A stretch of 40,691 nt of DNA from Clostridium puniceum. GTDB lineage: Bacteria; Bacillota; Clostridia; Clostridiales; Clostridiaceae. Of the stretch, positions 24,049 to 32,360 are shown one piece after another (position 1 is the stretch's first letter; each line of letters opens with the position of its first letter). Made by a program: the position numbers and the translations under genes. The stretch covers positions 1 through 40,691 of the forward strand of contig NZ_LZZM01000197.1 of the NCBI RefSeq assembly GCF_002006345.1, in the 5' to 3' direction. The notes beneath the pieces are model-generated. The model saw nothing but the letters and a program-made list of their open reading frames with translations, made no database searches and was not told the origin of the DNA.

Positions 24049-25887
24049 CTATTCATTAATTATGTAGGGTACAGTTATAATTATTACATTTCTCATTTTT
24101 AATATAGCTCTTCTTAAAAATATAGAGGTTTGATTATGAAGAACTTGATGCCACCATTTATATATAATGAATTGGGGCATTACTATTGTTATTACTTCAT
24201 GCGTTTGCAATTGTTTATGTTTTTCAGCTACATAAGCAACTAATTTTTCATTAATATTTCTATATGGTGCATTTTCTATTACAAGATGTGCTGCTATTCC
24301 AAGGGTTGCATATCTTTCTATTAATTTCTTAGTTTGTTCTTCATCTGTACTTACATGGTAAACTTCTATATTTTCTCCAACTGTCAACGCATAATTTAAA
24401 CTTTTTATGAAAGATTTATTTATTGTTTGTACTGGCACAATAACATATTTCGTTATAGCTTCCCTAATGATTAAACCTTCTACTCCTGAATCAATTTTTA
24501 AATTTTCTTTTACTTTATTATAATGTCTTTTAATCCTTAGCATTGCTACTACAAGTATTGGTATACATATAACTACAATCCATGCGCCATGTTCAAATTT
24601 ATTTACGCCTATTATAACACATGTTATAGCTGTAATTGTTGCTCCTAAACCATTTATAAAAGCTTTATGCTTCCATTTTCCTTCTTTACTTTTTGTCCAC
24701 TTCTTGAACATTCCAAATTGAGACAATGTAAATGATATGAAAACACCTACTGCATACAATGACAATAGCATATGTGTGCTCCCGTTAACAATATATACCA
24801 ATAATGATGATGATAAAAATAATAATACTATTCCATTTGAAAAACTTAATCTTGTCCCTCTAATGCTAAGTTGTCTTGGTACATATCCATCTCTTGCTAA
24901 TATTGATAACAATAATGGTAAATCTGAAAATGCAGTATTAGCTGCAAGAGTAAGAATGATAGCAGTTGTAGCTTGAATTGCAAAAAACATTAAACTATTT
25001 TGTCCAAAAACTTGAATTGCTATTTGTGCTATTACTGTAAGGTCATTCCCTGGTACTGCTTTATACATTGTTGATAAATATGATAAGCCTCCAAATATAA
25101 CAAAAACAATGCCTGCTAATAGAATTAATACTGTCTTAGCATTTTTTTGAGCTGGATTTTTGAAATTTGGAATCCCATCACTTACTGCTTCAATGCCTGT
25201 TAATGCTGTACATCCTGAAGAAAAAGCTTTTAAAAATAACAATGTAGTTAAATCTTGTGTAGATTCTTTTAGTGGATATAATTCTACTGGTGTCACTTTT
25301 AAAACTAAAACTTTAAAAATTCCTGTTACTATCATTATTATTATAGATAATATAAATAAATATGTTGGTACTCCAAATAATTTTGCTGAATCCTTAATAC
25401 CTCTTAAGTTTCCTAGCGTTATTATTCCTATTACAAAAATAGCTATTAATGCTTTATGTGGTAAAAGAACTGGAAATGCTGATGTAATTGCCGCTGCGCC
25501 TGCACAAGTACTAACTGCAACAGTTAAAATATAATCTATCATTAAAGAAGCTGCTGCTACTAGGCCTGGTATTTTGCCTATATTATCACTGGCAACAATA
25601 TATGATCCTCCTCCATGAGGATAAGAATCTATTATTTGTTTATATGAAAATACAAGTACAAATAGTAGTGCTGAAATTGAAATTGCTATTTCAATCATTG
25701 ATCCGTATGCATACATTCCAAGTACTGGTACAAGTACCAAAAGTATTTCTTCACTAGCATAAGCAACTGATGAAATAGCATCACTAGATAATATTGGTAA
25801 TCCCCAAAGAACATTGAATTTTTCACCTGCTAATTCAGTTGTCTTAAGTGCTCTTCCAATTAATAGCGATTGAATTTTTTTAAACAT
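24049..25887 (-). CDS. KimA-like APC-family permease, probable K+ importer
   Basis: A 612-residue protein with about 12 membrane segments and a soluble C-terminal part (from about 470). Sequence blocks such as AGEKFNVLWGLPILSSDAIS, YPHGGGSYIVASDNIG and AAASLMIDYILTVAVS resemble the KimA/YdaO group, high-affinity K+ importers inhibited by c-di-AMP. The soluble tail (VIVPVQTINKSFIKSLNYAL ... YHVSTDEEQTKKLIERY) looks like the Usp-like regulatory domain of that group. Length is normal (KimA 607). Substrate choice is by family; an amino-acid permease remains possible. It has its own promoter over a palindrome shared with the GntR operon. No c-di-AMP riboswitch is seen upstream. Confidence 0.65.
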   Translation of the reverse strand: MFKKIQSLLIGRALKTTELAGEKFNVLWGLPILSSDAISSVAYASEEILLVLVPVLGMYAYGSMIEIAISISALLFVLVFSYKQIIDSYPHGGGSYIVASDNIGKIPGLVAAASLMIDYILTVAVSTCAGAAAITSAFPVLLPHKALIAIFVIGIITLGNLRGIKDSAKLFGVPTYLFILSIIIMIVTGIFKVLVLKVTPVELYPLKESTQDLTTLLFLKAFSSGCTALTGIEAVSDGIPNFKNPAQKNAKTVLILLAGIVFVIFGGLSYLSTMYKAVPGNDLTVIAQIAIQVFGQNSLMFFAIQATTAIILTLAANTAFSDLPLLLSILARDGYVPRQLSIRGTRLSFSNGIVLLFLSSSLLVYIVNGSTHMLLSLYAVGVFISFTLSQFGMFKKWTKSKEGKWKHKAFINGLGATITAITCVIIGVNKFEHGAWIVVICIPILVVAMLRIKRHYNKVKENLKIDSGVEGLIIREAITKYVIVPVQTINKSFIKSLNYALTVGENIEVYHVSTDEEQTKKLIERYATLGIAAHLVIENAPYRNINEKLVAYVAEKHKQLQTHEVITIVMPQFIIYKWWHQVLHNQTSIFLRRAILKMRNVIIITVPYIINE

Positions 25888-25958
25888 GTTTATTCCCCCA
25901 TATTATTTTATAATTAATTACATATTCTTAAATCACTATATAACAACTATCTAAAAGG

Positions 25959-25986
25959 TTTATAATTACCTATTATTGTATGTCAT
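25959..25986 (-). promoter_or_regulatory. Promoter of the KimA-like gene
   Basis: ATGACA (25981-25986), a 16-bp spacer and TATAAA (25959-25964) lie on the minus strand. The -35 box is exactly the centre of the palindrome at 25971-25996, so a bound repressor would block it. Confidence 0.5.
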
Positions 25987-25996
25987 TACAATAATA
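25971..25996. promoter_or_regulatory. Inverted half-sites matching the GntR operator
   Basis: TATTATTGTA (25971-25980) and TACAATAATA (25987-25996) are the same 10-nt half-sites as in the GntR operon operator, here with a 6-bp rather than 12-bp spacer. On the minus strand the match extends to 12 nt (TGTATTATTGTA). The 448-bp gap also holds the Nramp terminator and AT-rich DNA, with no gene. Confidence 0.6.
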
Positions 25997-26161
25997 CAGA
26001 TTATATATGCATTAATATCTAATGTAAATATATTTATTTCCTATTAATCGTTTTCACAAGTTTTTCATATAAATTTATTTTTCGACATTTTTACTTAAGG
26101 TGTTTTATAAATATTGACACTAAAATTGGAATATCATTACGCTGTAGTTTTTTATTTTAAT

Positions 26162-26210
26162 AAAAAAACCTTTATACATATTTTTTAAGTTATGCATAAA
26201 GGTTTTATTT
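26162..26210 (-). terminator. Terminator after the Nramp gene
   Basis: AAAACCTTTATACATA pairs with TATGCATAAAGGTTTT (one mismatch). On the minus strand seven T residues follow. It lies between the Nramp stop and the KimA-like promoter and isolates the two. Confidence 0.8.
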
Positions 26211-26335
26211 TTATATTAAATTTATATATATATGTTCTAAAAAATTTTGTTCATTAAGATTTAATTTCTATATTAGAGTGATTGGATAAGACAACCAACT
26301 AAATTATGAACTTTCTTAATTAGAACTTATATACT

Positions 26336-27580
26336 TTAAAAAATGCTTATTAATAGCATAATATTCAATGCTGCAACAATGCCACCGATAATCCACAATA
26401 TAATATTTTCTGTTAGTGTATTTTTGTATTGTCCCATAACTTTTTCTGATGATGTTAAATATAATTGACTAAAAATAGTTACAGGAAGTTGTACACTTAA
26501 TAACATTTGTGAATATATTAACCCATTAAATGGATTATCAATAAAAAATATTATTAATAATGCTAATAAAATAGTGATTAAAACACCTATTTTACTATGT
26601 TTATTGTTTATATCATATTCTTCACCAAATAATCCTGCAAATATAGATCCTCCTGCCATTCCTGCTGTAATACATGACGCTATCCCTGCAAACAACAAAG
26701 CTATTGCAAATACTAATGAAGAACTACTTCCTAATAAAGGTTTTAACATTATTTGAGCTTGTTCAACTTCTGTTACATTAATGCCATTATCAAAAAATGT
26801 TACTGCAACTAATATCATTGCACTATTTATAACAAAACCTATTATCATTGATAGCATAGTATCCATAAATTCATATTTTAATTGCTTTTCAATTATTGTT
26901 TTATCTTTTAAATTCCATTTTCTACTTTGAATTACTTCAGAATGTAAAAATAAATTATGTGGCATAACAACTGCACCTAAAACACTCATTATTATCGGCA
27001 GTGAACCATCAGGAATATTAGGAATTACTAAATTTTTAGCTGCCTCACTCCAATTAACATTCACAAGTGCTGTTTCAAATATAAATGATAGCCCTATTAT
27101 TGATACAAATCCTATAATAACTTTTTCTATTCTTCTATATGAATTTGAAAATAACATAAATATTATTAATATTGATGATATTGAGGCACCTATTTTTATA
27201 GGTATATGAAATAACATTTTCAATGCTATAGCAGCTCCCAAAATTTCTGCCATAGCCGTACCTATAGCTGCAAGTACTGCCGTTCCAGTTATTACTTTTC
27301 CAACAGATGCTTTCATATGTTTATTTATTGCTTCTGAAATACAAAGCCCAGTAACTATACCTAAATGTGCTGCATTATGCTGCAGCAATATAAGCATTAT
27401 TGTTGATAAAGTAACAATCCAAAGTAATTTATAACCATAACTAGATCCAGCTGCAATATTTGATGCCCAGTTACCTGGATCAATAAATCCTACAGTAACC
27501 AAAATCCCTGGTCCAACATATTTTAAAAATTCATTTCCAGTGAACTTTTTCCATTTAGAAATAAAATTATTCTTCTTCAT
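26336..27580 (-). CDS. Nramp-family divalent metal (Mn2+-type) transporter
   Basis: A 414-residue protein with about 11 membrane segments. TM1 has DPGN (FIDPGNWASN) and TM6 has MPHN (VVMPHNLFLHSEVIQS), the metal-binding motifs of canonical Nramp/MntH carriers, which import Mn2+ or Fe2+ with protons. A Met at the TM6 position argues against the Mg2+-type Nramp variants. The ribosome binding site (AAAGGA) is about 14 nt from the ATG, longer than usual. A TATAAT at 27636-27641 is the likely -10; no clear MntR operator is seen. It is a single gene with its own terminator. Confidence 0.88.
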   Translation of the reverse strand: MKKNNFISKWKKFTGNEFLKYVGPGILVTVGFIDPGNWASNIAAGSSYGYKLLWIVTLSTIMLILLQHNAAHLGIVTGLCISEAINKHMKASVGKVITGTAVLAAIGTAMAEILGAAIALKMLFHIPIKIGASISSILIIFMLFSNSYRRIEKVIIGFVSIIGLSFIFETALVNVNWSEAAKNLVIPNIPDGSLPIIMSVLGAVVMPHNLFLHSEVIQSRKWNLKDKTIIEKQLKYEFMDTMLSMIIGFVINSAMILVAVTFFDNGINVTEVEQAQIMLKPLLGSSSSLVFAIALLFAGIASCITAGMAGGSIFAGLFGEEYDINNKHSKIGVLITILLALLIIFFIDNPFNGLIYSQMLLSVQLPVTIFSQLYLTSSEKVMGQYKNTLTENIILWIIGGIVAALNIMLLISIF

Positions 27581-27693
27581 AACGTATATTTAAATCCTTT
27601 CTTTATTAATTGGTAATCATTCTTACTTAACACTAATTATATCACTTTTTCACTATTAATAAAGTTTGAATAATAAAAATTTTTATTAATTAC

Positions 27694-27740
27694 AAAAAAC
27701 ATCAAGAATTTATAAGCTCTATAAATTCTTGATGTTTTGT
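27694..27740 (-). terminator. Terminator after hcp
   Basis: A perfect 19-bp stem, AAAACATCAAGAATTTATA/TATAAATTCTTGATGTTTT, with a 5-nt loop. Both strands run into T tracts (TTTTTTGT on the minus strand). It lies 16 bp after the hcp stop. Confidence 0.85.
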
Positions 27741-27754
27741 TTTTTATGTTAGTA

Positions 27755-29392
27755 TTAATTTAAAAACATTTGAATGTCATCTTCTACATTTGTAATTCCA
27801 CCGATACCAAAGTTTTCTACTAAAACATTAGCCACATTTGGTGAAAGGAAAGCTGGAAGTGTTGGTCCTAAATGAATATTCTTTACTCCTAAGTGTAATA
27901 GAGATAAAAGAACTATTACTGCTTTTTGTTCATACCATGCAATATTAAATGCTATTGGTAATTCATTTATATCTTCAAGCTCAAACACTTCTTTAAGTTT
28001 TAATGCAATTACTGCTAATGAGTAAGAATCATTACATTGTCCTGCATCTAAAACTCTAGGAATTCCACCTATATCTCCTAATTCTAACTTGTTATATTTA
28101 TATTTTGCACAACCTGCTGTTAATATAACAGTATCCTTTGGAAGTGCCTTAGCAAAGTCTGTGTAGTATGATCTAGCTTTTTGTCTACCATCACATCCTG
28201 CCATGACAAAGAATTTCTTTATTGCTCCTGTTTTTACTGCATCAACCACCTTATCAGCTAATGCTAATACTTGATTGTGAGCAAATCCACCAACGATTTC
28301 TCCTTCTTCAATTTGTACTGGTGCTGGACATTTCTTAGCTTGTTCAATAATTGCAGAGAAATCTTTCTTTCCATTTTCATCAACTGTAATATGAGTACAA
28401 CCTTCATATCCTGATGAACCAGTTGTATATAATCTGTTTTTATAACTATCTCTTGGAGGAACTATACAGTTAGTAGTCATAAGTATTGGTCCATTGAAGC
28501 TTTCAAATTCTTCTGGTTGCTTCCACCATGCATTTCCATAGTTACCTACTAAATGTGAATATTTCTTTAATTGTGGATAATAATGAGCAGGCAACATTTC
28601 AGAGTGAGTATAAACATCTACTCCTGTTCCTTCTGTTTGAATTAATAATTGTTCTAAATCTTTTAAGTCATGTCCTGAAATTAATATTCCTGGATTTCCT
28701 TTAACACCAATATTAACTTTTGTTACTTCTGGATTTCCGTAACTTTCTGTATTAGCTTTGTCTAATAAAGCCATTCCATCAACACCAAATTTTCCTGTTT
28801 CTAAAGTTAATCCGATATATTCATCTATTGATACATTATTATCTGCAGTTAATGATAATGCTTTTTGCATGAAGGCGCATATATTTTCATCTTCATATCC
28901 TAAAGCATTTGCATGTTTCATATATGCAGATAATCCTTTTAATCCATAAGTAATAAGTTCTCTTAAACTTCTGATATCTTCATTTTCAGTTGCTAATACT
29001 CCAACTGTTTCTGCTTTAGCTTCCATTTCGTCTCTACTTTCAGTATTCCATAAAGCAGCTGAACTTAAAGATTCTTTATTGCTTAATTTTGCTAATAATT
29101 CTTCTTTTATTGCTAAAGTATCTTTTACTCTACCGTAGAATACTTCTTTATCAAAATTAGCATTAGTTATAGTAGTGAAAAGGTTCATTGTTACCATAGT
29201 ATTTATAGCTTGTGAAACTTCTATTCCTTCTGCTCTAGCACTTGTTGCTACTTCTGATAAACCTCTAGTTGTATATATTAATAAATCTTGCATTTTTGCA
29301 AGATCTGGAGTCTTACCACACACACCTTTTACAGTACAGCCTGTACATCCTGCTGCTTCTTGACATTGAAAACAAAACATTTTATTATCCAT
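27755..29392 (-). CDS. hcp: Hybrid-cluster protein (hydroxylamine reductase)
   Basis: A 545-residue enzyme with a 4Fe-4S and a hybrid Fe-S-O cluster that reduces hydroxylamine and, in several bacteria, nitric oxide. The N-terminal ligands are Cys7, Cys10, Cys19 and Cys25 (MFCFQCQ...[10 protein letters not shown]). Hybrid-cluster regions are seen in [26 protein letters not shown] and [13 protein letters not shown] 29392 is chosen because GGAGGAG lies just upstream; a longer frame would add 24 residues that look untranslated. It is monocistronic behind a Crp/Fnr-type activated promoter, which suits induction by nitrosative stress. Confidence 0.96.
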   Translation of the reverse strand: MDNKMFCFQCQEAAGCTGCTVKGVCGKTPDLAKMQDLLIYTTRGLSEVATSARAEGIEVSQAINTMVTMNLFTTITNANFDKEVFYGRVKDTLAIKEELLAKLSNKESLSSAALWNTESRDEMEAKAETVGVLATENEDIRSLRELITYGLKGLSAYMKHANALGYEDENICAFMQKALSLTADNNVSIDEYIGLTLETGKFGVDGMALLDKANTESYGNPEVTKVNIGVKGNPGILISGHDLKDLEQLLIQTEGTGVDVYTHSEMLPAHYYPQLKKYSHLVGNYGNAWWKQPEEFESFNGPILMTTNCIVPPRDSYKNRLYTTGSSGYEGCTHITVDENGKKDFSAIIEQAKKCPAPVQIEEGEIVGGFAHNQVLALADKVVDAVKTGAIKKFFVMAGCDGRQKARSYYTDFAKALPKDTVILTAGCAKYKYNKLELGDIGGIPRVLDAGQCNDSYSLAVIALKLKEVFELEDINELPIAFNIAWYEQKAVIVLLSLLHLGVKNIHLGPTLPAFLSPNVANVLVENFGIGGITNVEDDIQMFLN

Positions 29393-29476
29393 ATTAAAAT
29401 CTCCTCCACTTTTTATATATTTATTAAAATTTATTTTCAAATTTACCAAGGTTTTAATTACCAACCTTGTATATTT

Positions 29477-29520
29477 ATTTTATCTTGAAATGGTTTAATA
29501 GTATGTATCATATGTTACGT
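29477..29520 (-). promoter_or_regulatory. hcp promoter with Crp/Fnr-type activator site
   Basis: On the minus strand ACGTAACATATGATACAT (29503-29520) is an imperfect dyad of GTAAC half-sites. Its centre lies exactly 29 bp upstream of the -10 TAAAAT (29477-29482), which places it at about -41.5, the class II activator position. No good -35 exists, as expected for activated promoters. The same arrangement occurs at 31124-31167. Confidence 0.7.
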
Positions 29521-29636
29521 AATATTTTAAAAATAAAAAAATTCTAATTGATTTCTTCTTTATGAATTGTGATTATTAAATTTAATTAGTTTTATAAATA
29601 AGTTCTAGCGCTGAATATAGTTTAAATGTAAATATA

Positions 29637-29678
29637 AAGTTCTTGGTTGTGCTTATTAAGTTCCTTATTGTGCTTTAC
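29637..29678. repeat. Imperfect 21-bp tandem repeat
   Basis: Two adjacent units, starting AAGTTCTTGGTTGTGCTTAT at 29637 and AAGTTCCTTATTGTGCTTTA at 29658, lie between the hemerythrin terminator and the hcp promoter. Role unknown; the rest of this 338-bp gap is AT-rich with no gene. Confidence 0.55.
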
Positions 29679-29705
29679 AATCTTTTTAGATGTGCATATA
29701 AAGTA

Positions 29706-29736
29706 AAATAGAGAATGGTTAACCCATTCTCTATTT
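29706..29736 (-). terminator. Terminator hairpin at the end of the hemerythrin gene
   Basis: AAATAGAGAATGG pairs with CCATTCTCTATTT around a 5-nt loop. The TAG stop of the hemerythrin gene is part of the stem. A weak T-rich stretch follows on the minus strand. Confidence 0.65.
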
Positions 29737-30279
29737 ATACTTTTCTTCTAATTTTTCTAAAATTAGAAGATTTTCATCTTTAACATGAGTATTATTTTTC
29801 TCATATTCAATACATTCTTTATCAATTACTTGGAATACTTCATCCTTCAATTCTCTTTTAGCAAATGTATATATAACTTTATCTTCCTTATCTATATGCC
29901 TTTGTAAAAGCTCTGTGTATGAAATAGCATTTGCAATTACATCTAATTTTGCTTCTTCATCACCATTTTTCACTTTTTCAAGAGCTTCAATAAGATTTTT
30001 TACATATAATCTTCCCATGTCATGCTCTACTAGCATTCCATACTTTATAGTTTTTTCTCCTAATGCTCCTAAATTTTCTACCATTCTATTAAAAAGCATT
30101 ATTTCTTCTTTATTATGATGATGTCCATCTGCATAATTTTTTATAAAATCAATTATTAAATAAAACTCTTCATAATTTATATCAGCACCTTCTAAAACTT
30201 TAAAACATGCTTTTCTAACTACTTTAAGCATACGCAAAATGTATTTGTGTTCTTCCATCATTAATTCTATAGCGTCCAT
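29731..30279 (-). CDS. Hemerythrin-domain protein
   Basis: A 182-residue four-helix di-iron protein. Candidate ligands are in order: His11 in MMEEHKYIL, a HHHNKEE run with Glu, VEHDMGR, and LQRHIDKEDKVIY. Bacterial hemerythrins of this size bind O2, NO or iron and protect anaerobes. It follows the 212-residue unknown gene by 30 bp in one operon under a Crp/Fnr-type promoter shared in design with hcp, so a role in NO or oxygen defence is likely. No extra domains are present. Confidence 0.88.
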   Translation of the reverse strand: MDAIELMMEEHKYILRMLKVVRKACFKVLEGADINYEEFYLIIDFIKNYADGHHHNKEEIMLFNRMVENLGALGEKTIKYGMLVEHDMGRLYVKNLIEALEKVKNGDEEAKLDVIANAISYTELLQRHIDKEDKVIYTFAKRELKDEVFQVIDKECIEYEKNNTHVKDENLLILEKLEEKYK

Positions 30280-30309
30280 TTTAACTGCTCCTTTCTTAGT
30301 TAAGTCACA

Positions 30310-30948
30310 TTAAAACTTTTCTATTATAAATGTATTATTTTCACCTTCTACATATTTAAATTCACTATTTATAGTATTTACAAATGACTTAATCCATAAA
30401 CTTCTTAAATTATAAAATAACTCAACAGGTACATTTTCTTTTTCCCATGCATTCTTGTGAACACAAACTGATCTACTCCATTTAACAATATTTTCTTCTG
30501 ACATAATAACTTCATTCACTCTATCACAAGGCATTCCATCTAATATATAATCATTTATTTTGTTAAATATATCTACAGCATTGTCAACTTGCTCTGAGTT
30601 ATCTTTTACCTCATTACCTGCTTTAATACCTTGCTTCATATAAATATCTTCTAATTTGCTTAATTTTGCTTTATCATTTTCAAGAATTTTAAAAGTCCAA
30701 GCAGCCATTCTTCCTTCTGCTGAATTTATTTTTTCTTGTAACCATCCGTGAATATTACCTGTATCAATCATATCTTCTAAAGGTTTATTGGGAAGCCTTT
30801 CTCCATATTTTTTAGTTATTTCCTCACTTATAGCATCTATATTAATATTTTCATTTTTTGCAAACTCAATAACCTCTTTTTCTAAACCTTCAAACCATAC
30901 TATTTTATTAAATAACCAATAATGTATCTTTCCTAAAAATAAACTCAT
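30310..30948 (-). CDS. Uncharacterised protein linked to hemerythrin and hcp
   Basis: A 212-residue soluble protein I cannot name. The N-terminus MSLFLGKIHYWLFNKIVWFE is amphipathic; the middle has KPLEDMIDTGNIHGWLQEKI and NSAEGRMAAWTF; the end has DGMPCDRVNEVI and SRSVCVHKNAWE. Conserved-looking His, Cys and Trp residues (His98-like in GNIHGW, Cys in MPCDR, CVH) could hold a metal or react with thiols, but this is not shown. ATG 30948 has AGGAGG 8 nt upstream; a frame running to 31092 would start inside the leader. It is the first gene of the operon with hemerythrin, under a TGTAA-N6-TTACA promoter. Confidence 0.75.
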   Translation of the reverse strand: MSLFLGKIHYWLFNKIVWFEGLEKEVIEFAKNENINIDAISEEITKKYGERLPNKPLEDMIDTGNIHGWLQEKINSAEGRMAAWTFKILENDKAKLSKLEDIYMKQGIKAGNEVKDNSEQVDNAVDIFNKINDYILDGMPCDRVNEVIMSEENIVKWSRSVCVHKNAWEKENVPVELFYNLRSLWIKSFVNTINSEFKYVEGENNTFIIEKF

Positions 30949-31123
30949 TATTTTTCCTCCTCTTATAAAATGGCTTAATATATTACAGTTAAGACATTTT
31001 TCTATTTTAATATTATTTATACACATACAAAATACTATAATTTTATTTATTTGTTTTTGACGTTTTTTTGACGGCGCATAACATTTTAACATCCACTATT
31101 AGTATTTTGCTTTCTTTAATCAA

Positions 31124-31167
31124 ATCATACTACAATTATTATTTTTTTTATGTAACCAATGTTACAT
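31124..31167 (-). promoter_or_regulatory. Crp/Fnr-type activated promoter of the unknown-hemerythrin operon
   Basis: ATGTAACATTGGTTACAT on the minus strand (31150-31167) is a perfect dyad with 7-bp arms (TGTAA-N6-TTACA). Its centre is exactly 29 bp upstream of the -10 TATGAT (31124-31129), the class II activator geometry. The leader to the ATG is about 170 nt. The whole 434-bp gap holds only this and the asr terminator. Confidence 0.75.
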
Positions 31168-31168
31168 A

Positions 31169-31225
31169 AAAAATGAGAAGTAGAAATATTTAAAATTATT
31201 TCTTTACTTCTCATTTCTTTTTTAT
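31169..31225 (-). terminator. Terminator after asrC
   Basis: AATGAGAAGTA with GAAATA pairs with TATTTC and TACTTCTCATT (a two-base bulge). On the minus strand TTTTTT follows directly and runs into the activator site of the next operon. Confidence 0.75.
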
Positions 31226-31382
31226 ATTACACTTATGTTATTTTTATAGATACTAAATTAATTATATAATTTATATTTTCAATAGTTCAATATAATCTTT
31301 TCTTATCTCTAGCAATTTTACTTACTCTAATACTCTTGAAATTTAATTAACACGATTTATATTAGCACTCTAAATTTACCCA

Positions 31383-32348
31383 TTAACAAAAATGTACTCC
31401 ACTCCAATAAATACGTTCTTTTACAATTGTTTTTTCAGGGAATTGTATACCTTCTAGTGCCCATTTTTTATATTCCTCAAAGCCAACTCTATCAATAATA
31501 TATCCTATATGCTCTTTTCCACCAGGTGCATCTTTATCTATATATTCTTCAACAAATTTATAGGTATTTAAAATTATTTTAATTATGCTTTGTTCATCTG
31601 TCCAAATTAAGAAATCTTCAGCCAGACGTGGATTTTTCTTTCCTGATCTACCCATAAGAACTAATTTATAATATTTTTCTTTACTTCTTGTCCATGCTCC
31701 TGTAGGACAATTAATTACACATTCTCCACAACCTATACATTTCTCTGGATTTCTTACAACTTTATAGTTAACTACTTTAAGTGCATCTACAGATTTTTTC
31801 TTACAAGCTCTTACACAAGCTCCACAGCTTACGCATCTATCTGAATCATATTGTGGTTCTGTCATACCAATTATTCCGAAGTCATGAGTTCTTGCTTTTA
31901 TGCAATCATTTGGGCACCCAGTAAGTGCTACCTTAAAGTGTAAATCATTTGGAAAAATAGCTTTTTCTATTTTTTTAGCAAAGTTTGTTGTATTGTAATT
32001 GGCAAAAGGGCAAACATTATTCCCAACACATGCCGCTACATTTCTTGTTCCAGCTGCTGTATATCCCTTTCCTGGTATTTCTTGATTAATTTCTAACTTT
32101 TCAATGATTGGCTGCAATAATTCATTAACTTTATCCATCTCTTCAAATCTTATGCCAGGTACTTCAAATCCTTGACGTGTTGTTATATGAATAGTACCAT
32201 TGCCATATTTTTGAGCAATTTCTTGTATCTTTCCGAGTAGCTCTGCATCCATATGTCCTCCTGGAACTCTTATTCTAGAAGCAGTTAATCCTCTTACCTT
32301 AGTTACCCTAAAAGCATTTTTTTTGATTTTCTTTGTATTTAAATCCAC
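31383..32348 (-). CDS. asrC: Anaerobic sulfite reductase subunit C (siroheme subunit)
   Basis: A 321-residue subunit that reduces sulfite to sulfide. Siroheme/4Fe-4S ligands are in CVGNNVCPF and LTGCPNDC (Cys-x5-Cys and Cys-x3-Cys). Two ferredoxin-type clusters are inserted: CVSCGACVRACKK and CIGCGECVINCPTGAW. The N-terminal GHMDAELLGKIQEIAQKYG...HITTRQGFEVPG region is typical of sulfite/nitrite reductases. It follows asrB by 12 bp and ends the operon. NADH-linked electrons should come from AsrA/AsrB. Confidence 0.94.
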   Translation of the reverse strand: MDLNTKKIKKNAFRVTKVRGLTASRIRVPGGHMDAELLGKIQEIAQKYGNGTIHITTRQGFEVPGIRFEEMDKVNELLQPIIEKLEINQEIPGKGYTAAGTRNVAACVGNNVCPFANYNTTNFAKKIEKAIFPNDLHFKVALTGCPNDCIKARTHDFGIIGMTEPQYDSDRCVSCGACVRACKKKSVDALKVVNYKVVRNPEKCIGCGECVINCPTGAWTRSKEKYYKLVLMGRSGKKNPRLAEDFLIWTDEQSIIKIILNTYKFVEEYIDKDAPGGKEHIGYIIDRVGFEEYKKWALEGIQFPEKTIVKERIYWSGVHFC

Positions 32349-32360
32349 AATTAACTCCTC

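Noticed and set aside
25888..26100. c-di-AMP (ydaO) riboswitch upstream of the KimA-like gene
   Set aside because: The sequence is AT-rich and lacks the GC-containing conserved blocks.
27671..27688. Palindrome TAATAAAAATTTTTATTA upstream of the Nramp gene as a metal operator
   Set aside because: It is pure A/T, centred 38 bp from the -10, and has no MntR- or Fur-like pattern. AT-rich palindromes of this kind are expected by chance here.
29393..29464. 24-residue N-terminal extension of Hcp
   Set aside because: It precedes the conserved MFCFQC start, and GGAGGAG lies directly before ATG 29392.
30949..31092. N-terminal extension of the unknown protein before residue MSLFLGK
   Set aside because: The extension would fall in the leader, after the activated promoter, and the strong AGGAGG sits before the internal ATG at 30948.
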